Source: JAUUSJ01 sp051880475 (GTDB lineage: Bacteria > Bacillota > Clostridia > Lachnospirales > Lachnospiraceae). Taken from it: a stretch of DNA of 64,000 nt. The position numbers were made by a program, and so were the translations under genes. Under the pieces are notes generated by a model. It saw only the letters and a list, made by a program, of their open reading frames with translations, was not told where the DNA came from and did no database searches. The stretch covers positions 9,455-73,454 of the forward strand of contig JBJEOA010000005.1 of the NCBI GenBank assembly GCA_051880475.1. The letters run 5' to 3'. Within the stretch, counting starts at the first letter, position 1, and the number at the start of each line of letters is the position of its first letter. This document shows positions 27,966-35,966 of the stretch, piece by piece.

Positions 27966-28826
27966 TTATTTTCCAGAAATAATATCAAGCAATTTTTGTC
28001 TCATAGCCTCAATAGGGGCTTCTTTTCCTGTCCAAAGTTCAATCTGAGCTGCACCTTGATATAAGGACATGCCAAGACCATTTAAAATCGTAGCGCCAAC
28101 TTCCTCGGCATCAAGTAAGAATTGTGTCTTATCTGGGTTATAACAAGCATCAAAATAGAACTGCTCTGCCTTCATGAATTCTTTTGGCATTGGATTTTCT
28201 CCGATATGAGATCCCATACCAATTCCACTCGCATTCATAACAACACTTACCTCTCCCACCTTAGAGAAATCACCGTGTGGAACAAACTCTGCGACTGGAG
28301 CAAAGTTTTTATTAATATCATCTACTAATGATTTTGCAGAATCCTCAAAAAGATCGGTCACATAAATCTTCTTTGCTCCATAATAAGCTAACGCAGAACA
28401 CATTGCACGTCCAGCACCGCCACTTCCGATACAAAAATAGGTATTCTCATCTACTTTAATATTGCCGTCTCTCTCGATAGAGCGAACAAATCCGATACCG
28501 TCTGTATTATGTCCAACTAATTTTCCGTCCTCTGTCTTTACAACCGTATTGCTTGCACCCATTTTCTCGCATAATGGATCTAATTCATCTAAGTATTCCA
28601 AAACTTTTACTTTATTTGGTTTTGTCACTGCAAATCCCGCAAAATTCATATGACGAAGTCCTTTTACAACATCTTCCAGATGCTCATTATTTACTTCTGT
28701 GTAGAAATAAATCATATTTTCTCCCATAGCCTCGTATCCACAGTTTTGCATCTGAGCTGCAAAAGACTGTTTTAATGGGTCGCCGAGCAAAGTAATCATC
28801 TTTGTATTAATATCCACTTTTGCCAT
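27966..28826 (-). CDS. Shikimate/quinate dehydrogenase family protein
   Basis: The 286-residue protein has the AroE layout: a substrate domain with GHNTDGIGF (catalytic Asp region) near residue 104, VTKPNK near 67 (AroE usually VTxPxK with the catalytic Lys) and a Rossmann domain with GSGGAGRAM near 133. The usual N-terminal SxSxxxHN substrate loop is replaced by KQSFAAQMQN, so the substrate may not be shikimate. It stands alone with an operator-like palindrome upstream, not in an aromatic operon, which fits a catabolic or specialised dehydrogenase rather than the main AroE. Function inferred from the fold. Confidence 0.75.
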   Translation of the reverse strand: MAKVDINTKMITLLGDPLKQSFAAQMQNCGYEAMGENMIYFYTEVNNEHLEDVVKGLRHMNFAGFAVTKPNKVKVLEYLDELDPLCEKMGASNTVVKTEDGKLVGHNTDGIGFVRSIERDGNIKVDENTYFCIGSGGAGRAMCSALAYYGAKKIYVTDLFEDSAKSLVDDINKNFAPVAEFVPHGDFSKVGEVSVVMNASGIGMGSHIGENPMPKEFMKAEQFYFDACYNPDKTQFLLDAEEVGATILNGLGMSLYQGAAQIELWTGKEAPIEAMRQKLLDIISGK

Positions 28827-28862
28827 TTTTTCATACCACCTTTATCTATGCTTATATTTATA

Positions 28863-28942
28863 TTATCTATGTGATTATTTTAACATAATATCTTAAATTT
28901 TTCCTATCAATATTATCTATCTATAGATAAGGTGTTATCTAT
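28863..28942 (-). promoter_or_regulatory. Repeated TTATCTAT operator upstream of the AroE-like gene
   Basis: A perfect palindrome ATAGATAA-GGTG-TTATCTAT occupies 28923-28942. Further TTATCTAT copies lie at 28863-28870 and 28913-28920. On the minus strand TTGATA, 17 bp, TATGTT forms a possible promoter just downstream. This looks like a multi-site operator for an unidentified regulator. Confidence 0.6.
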
Positions 28943-29015
28943 ACTTTTATATTCTGCTCTCGATAGTATACACTCCTATTTGACCAATATGCGATGCAAA
29001 ACTCTGCCATTTTGT

Positions 29016-30185
29016 CTAAAAATTACATAATAACTCCCGATATACCTTTTCACAGCGGATAATATCTTCCACTGCCACATACTCATCTGGCTGATGGGCG
29101 TATTCTAGATTTCCAGGACCATATGACATACAATTTTTATTATGAAGTGTTCCTGCAATTACCGCTGTATCTGTATAACCTGGAAAATAACTAACTGTCG
29201 TCTCCTCATTCGTGATATCGAGACAAATTTTTTTCATCACGGATAAAAGAGGAGAGTTATCGTCTCTCTCCACATAAGGTCGATTTCCTGTAATCCTATA
29301 TTCCACCGTAATACCTGGAATCTCTTTTTTTGCTTTTTCAATCGCCTGCTCTACAATTTTTTTCGTCCCATTCGTATCTGTAGGCGGCACAAGGCGCATA
29401 TCAATCCACAATTTACAGCTATCAGGAACTACATACGGGCGATATCCACCCTCAATTTGTCCAAACGTTACAGTAGAATGACCAAGCTCAAAATGAGAAG
29501 GTGTATGTTTTATACCTAAACGAATATGACGAATAATTTCCGCCATTGCAGCATTGGCATCCGCTCCTTTCCACGGAGTACTAGCGTGAGCAGTCTTTCC
29601 TTTTACCTCTATCTCATACCATACGCGACCTTTATGAGCAACTTGAATTTGTCCATTTGTTGGCTCTGCATCGAGAATCCAGTCGTTTTTTGTCACCCAT
29701 CCCCAATCAATACAGGCCTCCACGCCTCTCATAAAATCCTCCTCATCAACGGTACAAATCAATTTCATTCTCTTTGAAGATATCTCTACGGACTTCTCAT
29801 GCCTTTTTAATGCCACATAGGCAAATGCAGATAAACAGCAGGCGAGTCCTGATTTCATATCACAGGCACCTCGACCGTAAATCCGTCCTTCTCTCTCAAT
29901 CGCCCCAAAGGGAGGAACTGTCCATCCCTCTCCGACTACCACCGTATCCATATGGCAAATCAAAATAATATCTCCCTCTTCTTCTGTCTGATTATCGCAT
30001 TTTGGCAATTCTGCCATTATATTATACCGTCCTGGAAGTACTTCTCTTTTCAAGACTGTGACTCCTGGAAGCTTTGAAAGCCACTCTATCAAAAATTGTG
30101 CAATTTTTCCCTCGTAAGTACCTGGATCTGTACTCTCGATTTGAATCAGCTCCTTTGTCAATTGTAACGCCGATATCTGCTCCAT
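29016..30185 (-). CDS. M20-family peptidase/deacylase (ArgE/DapE type)
   Basis: The 389-residue protein shows the two-zinc M20 motifs: ICHMDTV near residue 76, GRGACDMKSG near 109 and the catalytic TVDEED near 145, with a dimerisation domain inserted at about 190-300. Relatives remove acyl groups from acetylornithine, succinyl-diaminopimelate or other N-acyl amino acids, or cut dipeptides. The neighbours give no pathway clue. RBS GTGAGGAG is visible upstream. General family confident, substrate unknown. Confidence 0.85.
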   Translation of the reverse strand: MEQISALQLTKELIQIESTDPGTYEGKIAQFLIEWLSKLPGVTVLKREVLPGRYNIMAELPKCDNQTEEEGDIILICHMDTVVVGEGWTVPPFGAIEREGRIYGRGACDMKSGLACCLSAFAYVALKRHEKSVEISSKRMKLICTVDEEDFMRGVEACIDWGWVTKNDWILDAEPTNGQIQVAHKGRVWYEIEVKGKTAHASTPWKGADANAAMAEIIRHIRLGIKHTPSHFELGHSTVTFGQIEGGYRPYVVPDSCKLWIDMRLVPPTDTNGTKKIVEQAIEKAKKEIPGITVEYRITGNRPYVERDDNSPLLSVMKKICLDITNEETTVSYFPGYTDTAVIAGTLHNKNCMSYGPGNLEYAHQPDEYVAVEDIIRCEKVYRELLCNF

Positions 30186-30220
30186 TTCTTTCTCCTCACT
30201 TTCATAATCATTTTACTTCT

Positions 30221-31903
30221 CTATCCGATTAAAACCTTTTTTCCCTCGAATGCAAAACCGTAATGACGTATTTTTTCCTCTGGTATTCCTTTTGCTAAGA
30301 GAATAGAATCATAGTTTTTCTCCTCTATCTGTCGTAGAGCTTCTTTTACCGTCTCCTCCAAGCTAGCTTCTTCATCCTTATCATGTACCTTGAATTCAAA
30401 GATATAGGCAAAATCTTCTGAGTTTTTAATTGGCTCTAAAAGTACATCGTACCTTCCAAATCCACTCTCTCGATTCGATGTAATATGATATCTTCCAGTT
30501 AAATCTACAATTAATCCAAGCACAAAGCCATGGTAAAATCTCTCAGGCTGTGTTTCCTCAGAAGGCTTCTTTCCAGTATCAAAAAAACTAAACGTATCTT
30601 TAGCCACCCTGTTCATAAAACGATTCATATATTTAATATCATTTAGAAATAATGCTTTAATAAAATCGTTATAAGAAGTAGAATAATTGGAGAACCAATT
30701 TTGAATCATCCTCTGAAACATCGCTCTTACTTCAATATTCGTTAATGCGAGCTCATAAGTTATCACTGCAGTCTCTATATCTACAGATTGCTTTATTACT
30801 TTTAGATATCCACTCGCTAAAAAAAGACTCCAAATAGCTTTCTCCTCATTTTCAAGCTGAGAAAAAATAATCTGTTCATCTATCTCCGTGATTAGGTTTT
30901 TCCCCGCCAAAAGATCTTCCATAATAATTTTAATCTCTGGATTGCCCTTTTGGATCAGTTGATTAACCAGACTATTCGAGCTAGTATTTGCCCAATAAGT
31001 ATCGAATTTTTTCTTATCCAAAAAATTAGTGATGGACCAGGGATTGTAAATATCTGTATGCACCCCAAAAGTAAAGCCATCATACCAATGCTTTACCGCC
31101 AACCTCTGATTAGACATAGAGAATTTTTCCAAAGCAAGAAATACCTCCTCCTCCGTAAATCCAAAGCTTGTCGCATATTTATCTGAAGTTGTTGTTACAA
31201 TATCTAAATTATTTAAATCGGAAAAAATAGATTCCTTACTCACTCTTGTAATTCCAGTCAAAATAGCTCTTTCCATATAAGGATTGGTCTTGAATGTGGA
31301 GTTAAACATTGCTCGAATGAAAGAAGCCATTTGCTCCCAATATCCGTTTATATATGCCTCTTGAAGTGGAGTATCATATTCATCTAAAAAAATAAGAACT
31401 CTCTTTCCGTAATATTCACTCAAATAAAAACATAACTTTCTCAAACTTGCCACCATCGTTAATTTTTCCATATTTAAGTTCACGCTATCATAAAATTCCA
31501 CTTCTTTTTCGTTCAAACTATCTTTTAAGTATTCATATTTTCCATAGAGTTCTACAACCAATTGCCTAATACAGGTAACTGTCTCTTCATATGTGCTTCC
31601 CTTTATACTGGCAAAACTTAAAAAGATGACCGGATAGCTTCCCTGAAGACTTCTATACGCTTCCTCTCTCCATATAGATAATCCCTCAAAAATCTCTCCT
31701 CGATTCTCATACTGATTAGAGAAAAATTTTTCCATCATACTCATATTCAAAGTTTTTCCAAAACGACGCGGACGAGTAATTAAAGTCACAATATCCTCAT
31801 TTTCCCACCATTCCTTGATAAAACTTGTCTTATCTATATAAAAGCAATCTCTTCTTCGCAAATATTCAAAATCCTGAGCTCCTATTGAAATTCTCATCGA
31901 CAT
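30221..31903 (-). CDS. AAA-ATPase-like protein with C-terminal PD-(D/E)XK domain (DUF1703 type)
   Basis: The protein (560 aa from the start at 31903) begins with an AAA-ATPase-like domain: FYIDKTSFI, then the Walker A segment TRPRRFGKTLNMSM near residues 44-57 and a Walker B-like VLIFLDEYDTP near 170. It ends with a nuclease-fold domain containing GRYDVLL and FEFKVHD (the D...E-x-K core) near 475-505. This family is widespread and multi-copy in Clostridia and Bacteroidetes, its function is not established, and roles in mobile DNA or defence have been suggested. The start is set by GGGAGG upstream; an earlier in-frame ATG at 31921 lies before it. Confidence 0.8.
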   Translation of the reverse strand: MSMRISIGAQDFEYLRRRDCFYIDKTSFIKEWWENEDIVTLITRPRRFGKTLNMSMMEKFFSNQYENRGEIFEGLSIWREEAYRSLQGSYPVIFLSFASIKGSTYEETVTCIRQLVVELYGKYEYLKDSLNEKEVEFYDSVNLNMEKLTMVASLRKLCFYLSEYYGKRVLIFLDEYDTPLQEAYINGYWEQMASFIRAMFNSTFKTNPYMERAILTGITRVSKESIFSDLNNLDIVTTTSDKYATSFGFTEEEVFLALEKFSMSNQRLAVKHWYDGFTFGVHTDIYNPWSITNFLDKKKFDTYWANTSSNSLVNQLIQKGNPEIKIIMEDLLAGKNLITEIDEQIIFSQLENEEKAIWSLFLASGYLKVIKQSVDIETAVITYELALTNIEVRAMFQRMIQNWFSNYSTSYNDFIKALFLNDIKYMNRFMNRVAKDTFSFFDTGKKPSEETQPERFYHGFVLGLIVDLTGRYHITSNRESGFGRYDVLLEPIKNSEDFAYIFEFKVHDKDEEASLEETVKEALRQIEEKNYDSILLAKGIPEEKIRHYGFAFEGKKVLIG

Positions 31904-31980
31904 AATATTCCTCCCCTCCAAAAGATAGACATCTCATATATCCAGAAAACTATTTCCAAAATCATACATTTCTTGTTTTT

Positions 31981-32009
31981 ATCATATCACAGAAAAATTG
32001 GCTTTACAA
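31981..32009 (-). promoter_or_regulatory. Promoter of the AAA/PD-(D/E)XK gene
   Basis: On the minus strand TTGTAA (32004-32009), 17-bp spacer, TATGAT (31981-31986). The -35 side sits between inverted ATCACA/TGTGAT half-sites. Confidence 0.55.
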
Positions 32010-32152
32010 GATTGTTGATATATTGTGATTTTATCTGATGTTAATACATTAGTATATAAAAAATAGGTGTTAAAGTCCAACCCTAACACCGTATATTTCA
32101 TTTCATTACCTTCTAGCTCAGGAAAAACCGCAATATCTGCGTCAAATTCTTC

Positions 32153-32548
32153 TTAAACATAACAACCTTCTTTTCCCACATAAACAGTTACAACTTTTCC
32201 ATTTTCTCCATATATACCAATACTATATTTTTCAGAATAAAACACATCTGAATCTTCAATAATTAAATTAGCATCCATTTCTCGCAAAATTTTTTTTATT
32301 ACTTTTGTTTTCCTTCCTAAAATTAAATTTCCATTTAATTCTACTTGAGCTGGTTCAAAAAATTCAATTCCCTCACATTCTCCTGAATCATCAAAATAAA
32401 CAAATCCAAAATCATACTCATCAACTATATTATCTATCTCACCTTTACAAGTTTTCTGTGGAACTACACCTACTATATTCGATATCTCTTCTGATTTCAT
32501 ACCAAATTTAATTTTATCTGTTCCCCTTAATAATTCAATCTTAAACAT
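32153..32548 (-). CDS. Hypothetical acidic protein, 131 aa
   Basis: No family was recognised. The protein is small, soluble and acidic with alternating strand-like segments (FKIELLRGTDKIKFGMKSEEISNIVG), similar in style to small immunity-type proteins of polymorphic toxin loci. After its TAA stop the same frame stays open (EEFDADIAVFPELEGNEMKYTV), and that tail resembles the end of the broken gene at 32930-33183. It may therefore be truncated by a new stop codon. It is preceded by a weak RBS (AAAGGAG). Confidence 0.5.
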   Translation of the reverse strand: MFKIELLRGTDKIKFGMKSEEISNIVGVVPQKTCKGEIDNIVDEYDFGFVYFDDSGECEGIEFFEPAQVELNGNLILGRKTKVIKKILREMDANLIIEDSDVFYSEKYSIGIYGENGKVVTVYVGKEGCYV

Positions 32549-32712
32549 TTTATTCTCCTTTTTTTATCTAAAAACTATGAAAATATATATAACTCTTTCT
32601 ACATTTATTATCCCATCAAAATTTCTTTTCTTTCTCTCTAAATCTTTTTGCATTTGTACTACTACCATATCTTTTACTGGGTATGTATCTGCCTCCTCTT
32701 ACTTAAATTCTA

Positions 32713-32928
32713 CTATTTTTCTTCATTGAAAATAAGTATTATCCCTGCCAATAGACAAATACAAGATAAAAGCATTGGTAGAGAAAATTCTTTTAAATAA
32801 GGAATCGTTGAATTCCAAAATGTATCTGAACATTGGTCAATATATTTGCAAATAATAGCCATTGAAACATTCAGAGATAAACTGATAATACCAATACAAA
32901 CAATTAAATATCCTATTTCTTTTTTCAC
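32713..32928 (-). CDS. Small membrane protein, 71 aa, unknown
   Basis: Two predicted membrane spans (about residues 5-27 and 48-67) flank a short loop with two cysteines; the C terminus is charged (NEEK). No family recognised. It follows a frameshifted gene remnant on the same strand and may belong to the same decayed cassette. Confidence 0.45.
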   Translation of the reverse strand: MKKEIGYLIVCIGIISLSLNVSMAIICKYIDQCSDTFWNSTIPYLKEFSLPMLLSCICLLAGIILIFNEEK

Positions 32929-32929
32929 A

Positions 32930-33183
32930 CTAGTTCGCCTCCATCACCATATATTTCATTTCATTACCTTCCTTCCATTTGATTTCTAATTTTATATATT
33001 CAGGTTTATCTGACTCTGCAAGAAAAGAATATCAAAATCTTTTTCAACATTCTTGAAAATTATAATATTGGGGTTGCAAAATTCTTCCTCCCTCTCGTAC
33101 TTATCTTTTATTATAACACCAAACGTAAATCTATCAAACCCAAAGTTCAACGTACGGACAGAGAACTGTCCCCTGTCCGTCAA
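32930..33183 (-). pseudogene. Frameshifted small gene of unknown function
   Basis: The frame encoding RTLNFGFDRFTFGVIIKDKY...IIIFKNVEKDFDI is interrupted near 33040. The protein sense continues in another frame as FLAESDKPEYIKLEIKWKEGNEMKYMVMEAN up to a TAG at 32930. The end (EGNEMKY plus flanking DNA) is duplicated after the gene at 32153-32548, which suggests two decayed copies of one small gene. Family unknown. Confidence 0.5.
33154..33180. repeat. Inverted repeat ACGGACAG...CTGTCCGT
   Basis: Eight-base perfect arms with an 11-nt loop (33154-33161 and 33173-33180), unusually G+C-rich for this region. Similar GGACAG/CTGTCC hairpins are scattered in clostridial genomes, so it may be a small dispersed repeat; copy number cannot be checked here. 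Confidence 0.5.
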
Positions 33184-33205
33184 AATCTTTTATCATAGAA
33201 TATTA

Positions 33206-33234
33206 TTGACACCAAAATACAAATAATATATAAT
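33206..33234 (+). promoter_or_regulatory. Consensus promoter of the toxin-antitoxin operon
   Basis: TTGACA (33206-33211), 17 bp, TATAAT (33229-33234): both hexamers perfect. GTAC half-sites between the -10 and the antitoxin ATG may be the autoregulatory operator. Confidence 0.8.
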
Positions 33235-33282
33235 AAAAATACCAAAAACCGTACCGTTTTAAGTACAGAAAAGGGGTGTCAT

Positions 33283-33540
33283 ATGATAGCAACAAAACAA
33301 ATGGATATACGAGCTAATCTAAAAAAATATTTTGACCTCGCATTTAATGGAGAAACTATTATAGTATCGCGTAAAGAAAACAAAAATGTAGTAGTTATCT
33401 CTGAAACAGAATATAATAACCTATTAAAGGCTAAAAAAAATGCTGAATATCTCGCAAAGCTAAATAGAGCAGAGGAACAAATTAAAAACGGGCAAGTAAT
33501 TACTAAAACTATGGACGAATTGCTTGCAATGGAGGAATAA
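33283..33540 (+). CDS. yefM: Antitoxin of the Phd/YefM family
   Basis: The 85-residue protein matches YefM/Phd antitoxins: a DNA-binding N terminus (IRANLKKYFDLAFNGETIIVSRKENKNVVVISETEYNNLL) and a charged C-terminal tail expected to wrap the toxin. It is directly upstream of a YoeB-type toxin (6-bp gap) under a strong promoter. Such antitoxins neutralise the toxin and repress their own operon. Confidence 0.9.
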   Translation: MIATKQMDIRANLKKYFDLAFNGETIIVSRKENKNVVVISETEYNNLLKAKKNAEYLAKLNRAEEQIKNGQVITKTMDELLAMEE

Positions 33541-33546
33541 TTCAAT

Positions 33547-33810
33547 ATGAAAATTACTTTTGCAGAAGAGGGATGGAAAGAATATCTTTATTGGCAAACA
33601 CAAGATAGAAAAACCTTAAAACGCATAAATCAATTACTGCAAAGTATTGAACGTGACGGAGCATTGCAAGGAATCGGAAAACCAGAACTATTAAAATATG
33701 GAAAATCTGGATCAATCAGCAGACGAATTGATGAATCAAACCGTCTTGTATATGAAGTTTCTGGCAACCAAATCATTATAAAGTCATGCAAAGGACATTA
33801 TGAAGACTAG
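33547..33810 (+). CDS. yoeB: YoeB/Txe-type mRNA interferase toxin
   Basis: The 87-residue protein has the YoeB pattern: WKEYLYWQTQDRKTLKRINQLLQ at the N terminus, GKPELLK (catalytic Glu region), SGSISRRIDESNRLVYEV (Arg) and the C-terminal KGHYED (His/Tyr). YoeB cleaves mRNA on the ribosome. Intact and at full family length, hence probably functional. It sits next to decayed genes, consistent with a mobile or addictive cassette. Confidence 0.92.
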   Translation: MKITFAEEGWKEYLYWQTQDRKTLKRINQLLQSIERDGALQGIGKPELLKYGKSGSISRRIDESNRLVYEVSGNQIIIKSCKGHYED

Positions 33811-33836
33811 CACCAAGTGGTGCTTTTCTTTTTTTT
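33809..33836 (+). terminator. Terminator of the toxin-antitoxin operon
   Basis: AGCACCA-AG-TGGTGCT followed by TTTTCTTTTTTTT; the stem begins at the yoeB stop codon. Confidence 0.85.
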
Positions 33837-33881
33837 AGAAATAAATACTCCACTCATTCTATTTTTATTTATAAAATTCAC

Positions 33882-33910
33882 TTGCATTTTCCATAGATAT
33901 CCTTTATAAT
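33882..33910 (+). promoter_or_regulatory. Promoter of the HMGL-like aldolase gene
   Basis: TTGCAT (33882-33887), 17 bp, TATAAT (33905-33910), leaving a leader of about 125 nt that holds an AGAAATG...CATTTCT stem. Confidence 0.65.
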
Positions 33911-34042
33911 ATAACAGAATTCAACGATTTAATGCTTTAAAGTAGAAATGATACTCAATATTCTGTTTCCATTTCTAGCAGCATAAAATTCGTTAATCTA
34001 TTGATAAGATAAAGAAATAAAATCAGAAAAGGAAGTAAGACA

Positions 34043-35017
34043 ATGAAAGAATTATCAAAATTATTGGGATTTCGCCCAGACATTAAAGTAGTAGACGCAA
34101 CTCTTCGTGACGGAGGTCTTGTAAATGATTTTTATTTCACAGATGAGTTTGTAAGAGAATTATATAAAGCAAATGTACGAGCTGGTGTAGATTATATGGA
34201 GCTTGGATATAAAGCAGATACAAATATTTTTGATAGAGATAAATTTGGCAAATGGAAGTTTTGTAATGACGAGGAAATTCGCGAGGTACTCGGCGATAAT
34301 GTATCTGATTTGAAATTTGCAGTTATGGCAGACGTCGGAAGATGTGACTATAAAAACGATATTCTTCCAAAGGAGGAAAGTCCTATTGATTTAGTCCGAG
34401 TTGCAACATATGTAAATACTATTCCTACTGCTGCCCATATGATAGAACATATTAAAAACAAAGGATATGAGGTAAGCTGCAATATTATGGCAATCTCCAC
34501 AGCACAGGAGGGAGACTTAAAAGTTGCTCTTGATGTCATTGGTCAAACTCCAGTCGATGTCATCTATATCGTAGACAGCTACGGCTCTCTATACCCAGAA
34601 CAGATTGCACGTATTACAGATACTTATATGGAATTCGCCGCAAAATACGGCAAGAAACTTGGAATTCACACTCATAATAATCAGCAGATGGCATTTGCTA
34701 ATACAATCGAGGCAGTTGGCGACGGAGTTGACTGGCTCGACGCAACCTACGCTGGAATCGGTCGTGGTGCCGGTAATTGCTCTATGGAACAGCTTCTTGG
34801 CTTTTTGCGTAATCCAAAGTATAATTTATACCCAGTTCTCAAGTTTGTTGAACAACATATTAATAAACTTCGCGAGGAAGGTATTGTGTGGGGATACGAT
34901 TTACAGTACATGCTCACAGGAGTGTTAAATCAGCATCCTAGAACTGCTATTCAATTTACAAAAGACGGCAGAAAAGATTACTCAAAATTTTACAGCGAAA
35001 TTGGAATCCAAGACTAA
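34043..35017 (+). CDS. HMGL-like (DRE-TIM) aldolase, unknown substrate
   Basis: The 324-residue TIM-barrel protein has the DRE-TIM signature VDATLRDGG near residue 18 and the metal-binding GIHTHNN near 213, as in 4-hydroxy-2-oxovalerate aldolase, HMG-CoA lyase and isopropylmalate synthase. The closest resemblance is to the stand-alone group usually labelled aldolase catalytic domain-containing protein in Firmicutes. It lacks the C-terminal communication domain of DmpG and has no acylating aldehyde dehydrogenase next to it. The substrate is therefore open. RBS AAAGGAAG. Confidence 0.75.
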   Translation: MKELSKLLGFRPDIKVVDATLRDGGLVNDFYFTDEFVRELYKANVRAGVDYMELGYKADTNIFDRDKFGKWKFCNDEEIREVLGDNVSDLKFAVMADVGRCDYKNDILPKEESPIDLVRVATYVNTIPTAAHMIEHIKNKGYEVSCNIMAISTAQEGDLKVALDVIGQTPVDVIYIVDSYGSLYPEQIARITDTYMEFAAKYGKKLGIHTHNNQQMAFANTIEAVGDGVDWLDATYAGIGRGAGNCSMEQLLGFLRNPKYNLYPVLKFVEQHINKLREEGIVWGYDLQYMLTGVLNQHPRTAIQFTKDGRKDYSKFYSEIGIQD

Positions 35018-35018
35018 A

Positions 35019-35048
35019 CTTATGCTAGCTTATACTAACTTATACTAG
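35019..35048. repeat. Three tandem 10-bp repeats after the aldolase gene
   Basis: CTTATGCTAG, CTTATACTAA and CTTATACTAG follow each other directly, starting two bases after the stop codon and followed by CTTG. The period equals about one helical turn. Confidence 0.8.
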
Positions 35049-35098
35049 CTTGTAAAGGCAGGGCAATCATATTCATTTACTCTGCACTTATAGATAGT

Positions 35099-35142
35099 AA
35101 AAAAAGGGGAATACTTTTTATGGTAGGTATTTCTCTTTTTTT
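35099..35142 (+). terminator. Terminator after the aldolase gene
   Basis: AAAAAGGGGAATAC pairs imperfectly with GTATTTCTCTTTTT, loop of about 14 nt, followed by T-rich sequence. Confidence 0.55.
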
Positions 35143-35166
35143 ATTTTTAATTTTTTTAATTTCCTA

Positions 35167-35217
35167 TTGAAAAAAATTAATAAATAGTATATAATAGCAA
35201 TAACAGTAATTATTACT
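35167..35217 (+). promoter_or_regulatory. Rubrerythrin promoter with PerR-like palindrome
   Basis: TTGAAA (35167-35172), 17 bp, TATAAT (35190-35195), followed by the perfect palindrome AGTAAT-T-ATTACT (35205-35217) near the expected transcription start. The core resembles the PerR box (TTATAATNATTATAA) with two changed positions per arm. PerR control of rubrerythrin is known in other clostridia; here it is inferred. Confidence 0.6.
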
Positions 35218-35250
35218 ATTTTATAGTGAATTTTGAAAGGAGAAGATATT

Positions 35251-35790
35251 ATGGCAAACAAATACGCAGGAACACAGACAGAGAAAAATTTAATGGCGGC
35301 TTTTTCAGGAGAGTCCGAGGCTCGTAACAAATATACTTATTTTGCATCCGTAGCAAAAAAAGAGGGATATGAGCAAATTTCTGGATTATTCTTAAAAACA
35401 GCTGATAACGAGAAAGAGCACGCTAAAATGTGGTTTAAGGAGTTGCAAGGAATCGGGGATACAGCACAAAATCTTGCATCCGCAGCAGCTGGAGAAAACT
35501 ATGAGTGGACAGATATGTACGATGGATTCGCTAAGACAGCTGAGGAAGAGGGATTCCCAGAGTTAGCTGCGAAATTCCGCCTCGTGGCAGCAATTGAGAG
35601 ACATCATGAGGAGAGATACCGCGCATTACTCAAAAATGTTGAGACAGCAGCTGTATTTGAAAAGAGCGAAGTTAAAGTTTGGGAGTGCAGAAACTGTGGT
35701 CATATCGTTGTTGGAACAAAAGCTCCACAAATCTGCCCAACTTGTGCACATCCACAGAGCTACTTCGAGGTACATGCAGAAAACTACTAA
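35251..35790 (+). CDS. rbr: Rubrerythrin
   Basis: The 179-residue protein has the ferritin-like di-iron domain with ligands in GESEARNKYTYFA, DNEKEHAKMW and IERHHEERY. A C-terminal rubredoxin domain follows, with two Cys-x2-Cys knuckles (WECRNCGH and QICPTCAH). Rubrerythrin reduces hydrogen peroxide in the anaerobic cytoplasm, taking electrons from rubredoxin-type donors. The start at 35251 has GAAAGGAG upstream; the ATG at 35233 overlaps it. Neighbouring Rrf2 regulator and flavodiiron genes suggest an oxidative stress island. Confidence 0.96.
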   Translation: MANKYAGTQTEKNLMAAFSGESEARNKYTYFASVAKKEGYEQISGLFLKTADNEKEHAKMWFKELQGIGDTAQNLASAAAGENYEWTDMYDGFAKTAEEEGFPELAAKFRLVAAIERHHEERYRALLKNVETAAVFEKSEVKVWECRNCGHIVVGTKAPQICPTCAHPQSYFEVHAENY

Positions 35791-35835
35791 GAAATGAAGC
35801 GACTATGCTGTAAATTTCTTTAAGAATAGTATCGC

Positions 35836-35851
35836 CGCTCTTAAAAGAGCG
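35836..35851. repeat. Hairpin CGCTCTT-AA-AAGAGCG downstream of rubrerythrin
   Basis: A compact 7-bp perfect stem about 45 bp after the stop codon, without T tract. It may stabilise the rbr mRNA ahead of the main terminator. Confidence 0.45.
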
Positions 35852-35886
35852 TAAAGACTAAAAACAGATAAAAATATATGAAAGGG

Positions 35887-35930
35887 AAAGAGCAGACAAG
35901 TATTCTTCTCATACTATCTGCTCTTTTTTA
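35887..35930. terminator. Strong terminator of rubrerythrin
   Basis: AAAGAGCAGA pairs with TCTGCTCTTT, with an inner AGTAT/ATACT stem, then TTT. A-rich on the other side, so it can also serve the convergent Rrf2 gene. Confidence 0.9.
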
Positions 35931-35966
35931 CGTTTTCTCATTCTATGTACTATATTTTTCCATGTA

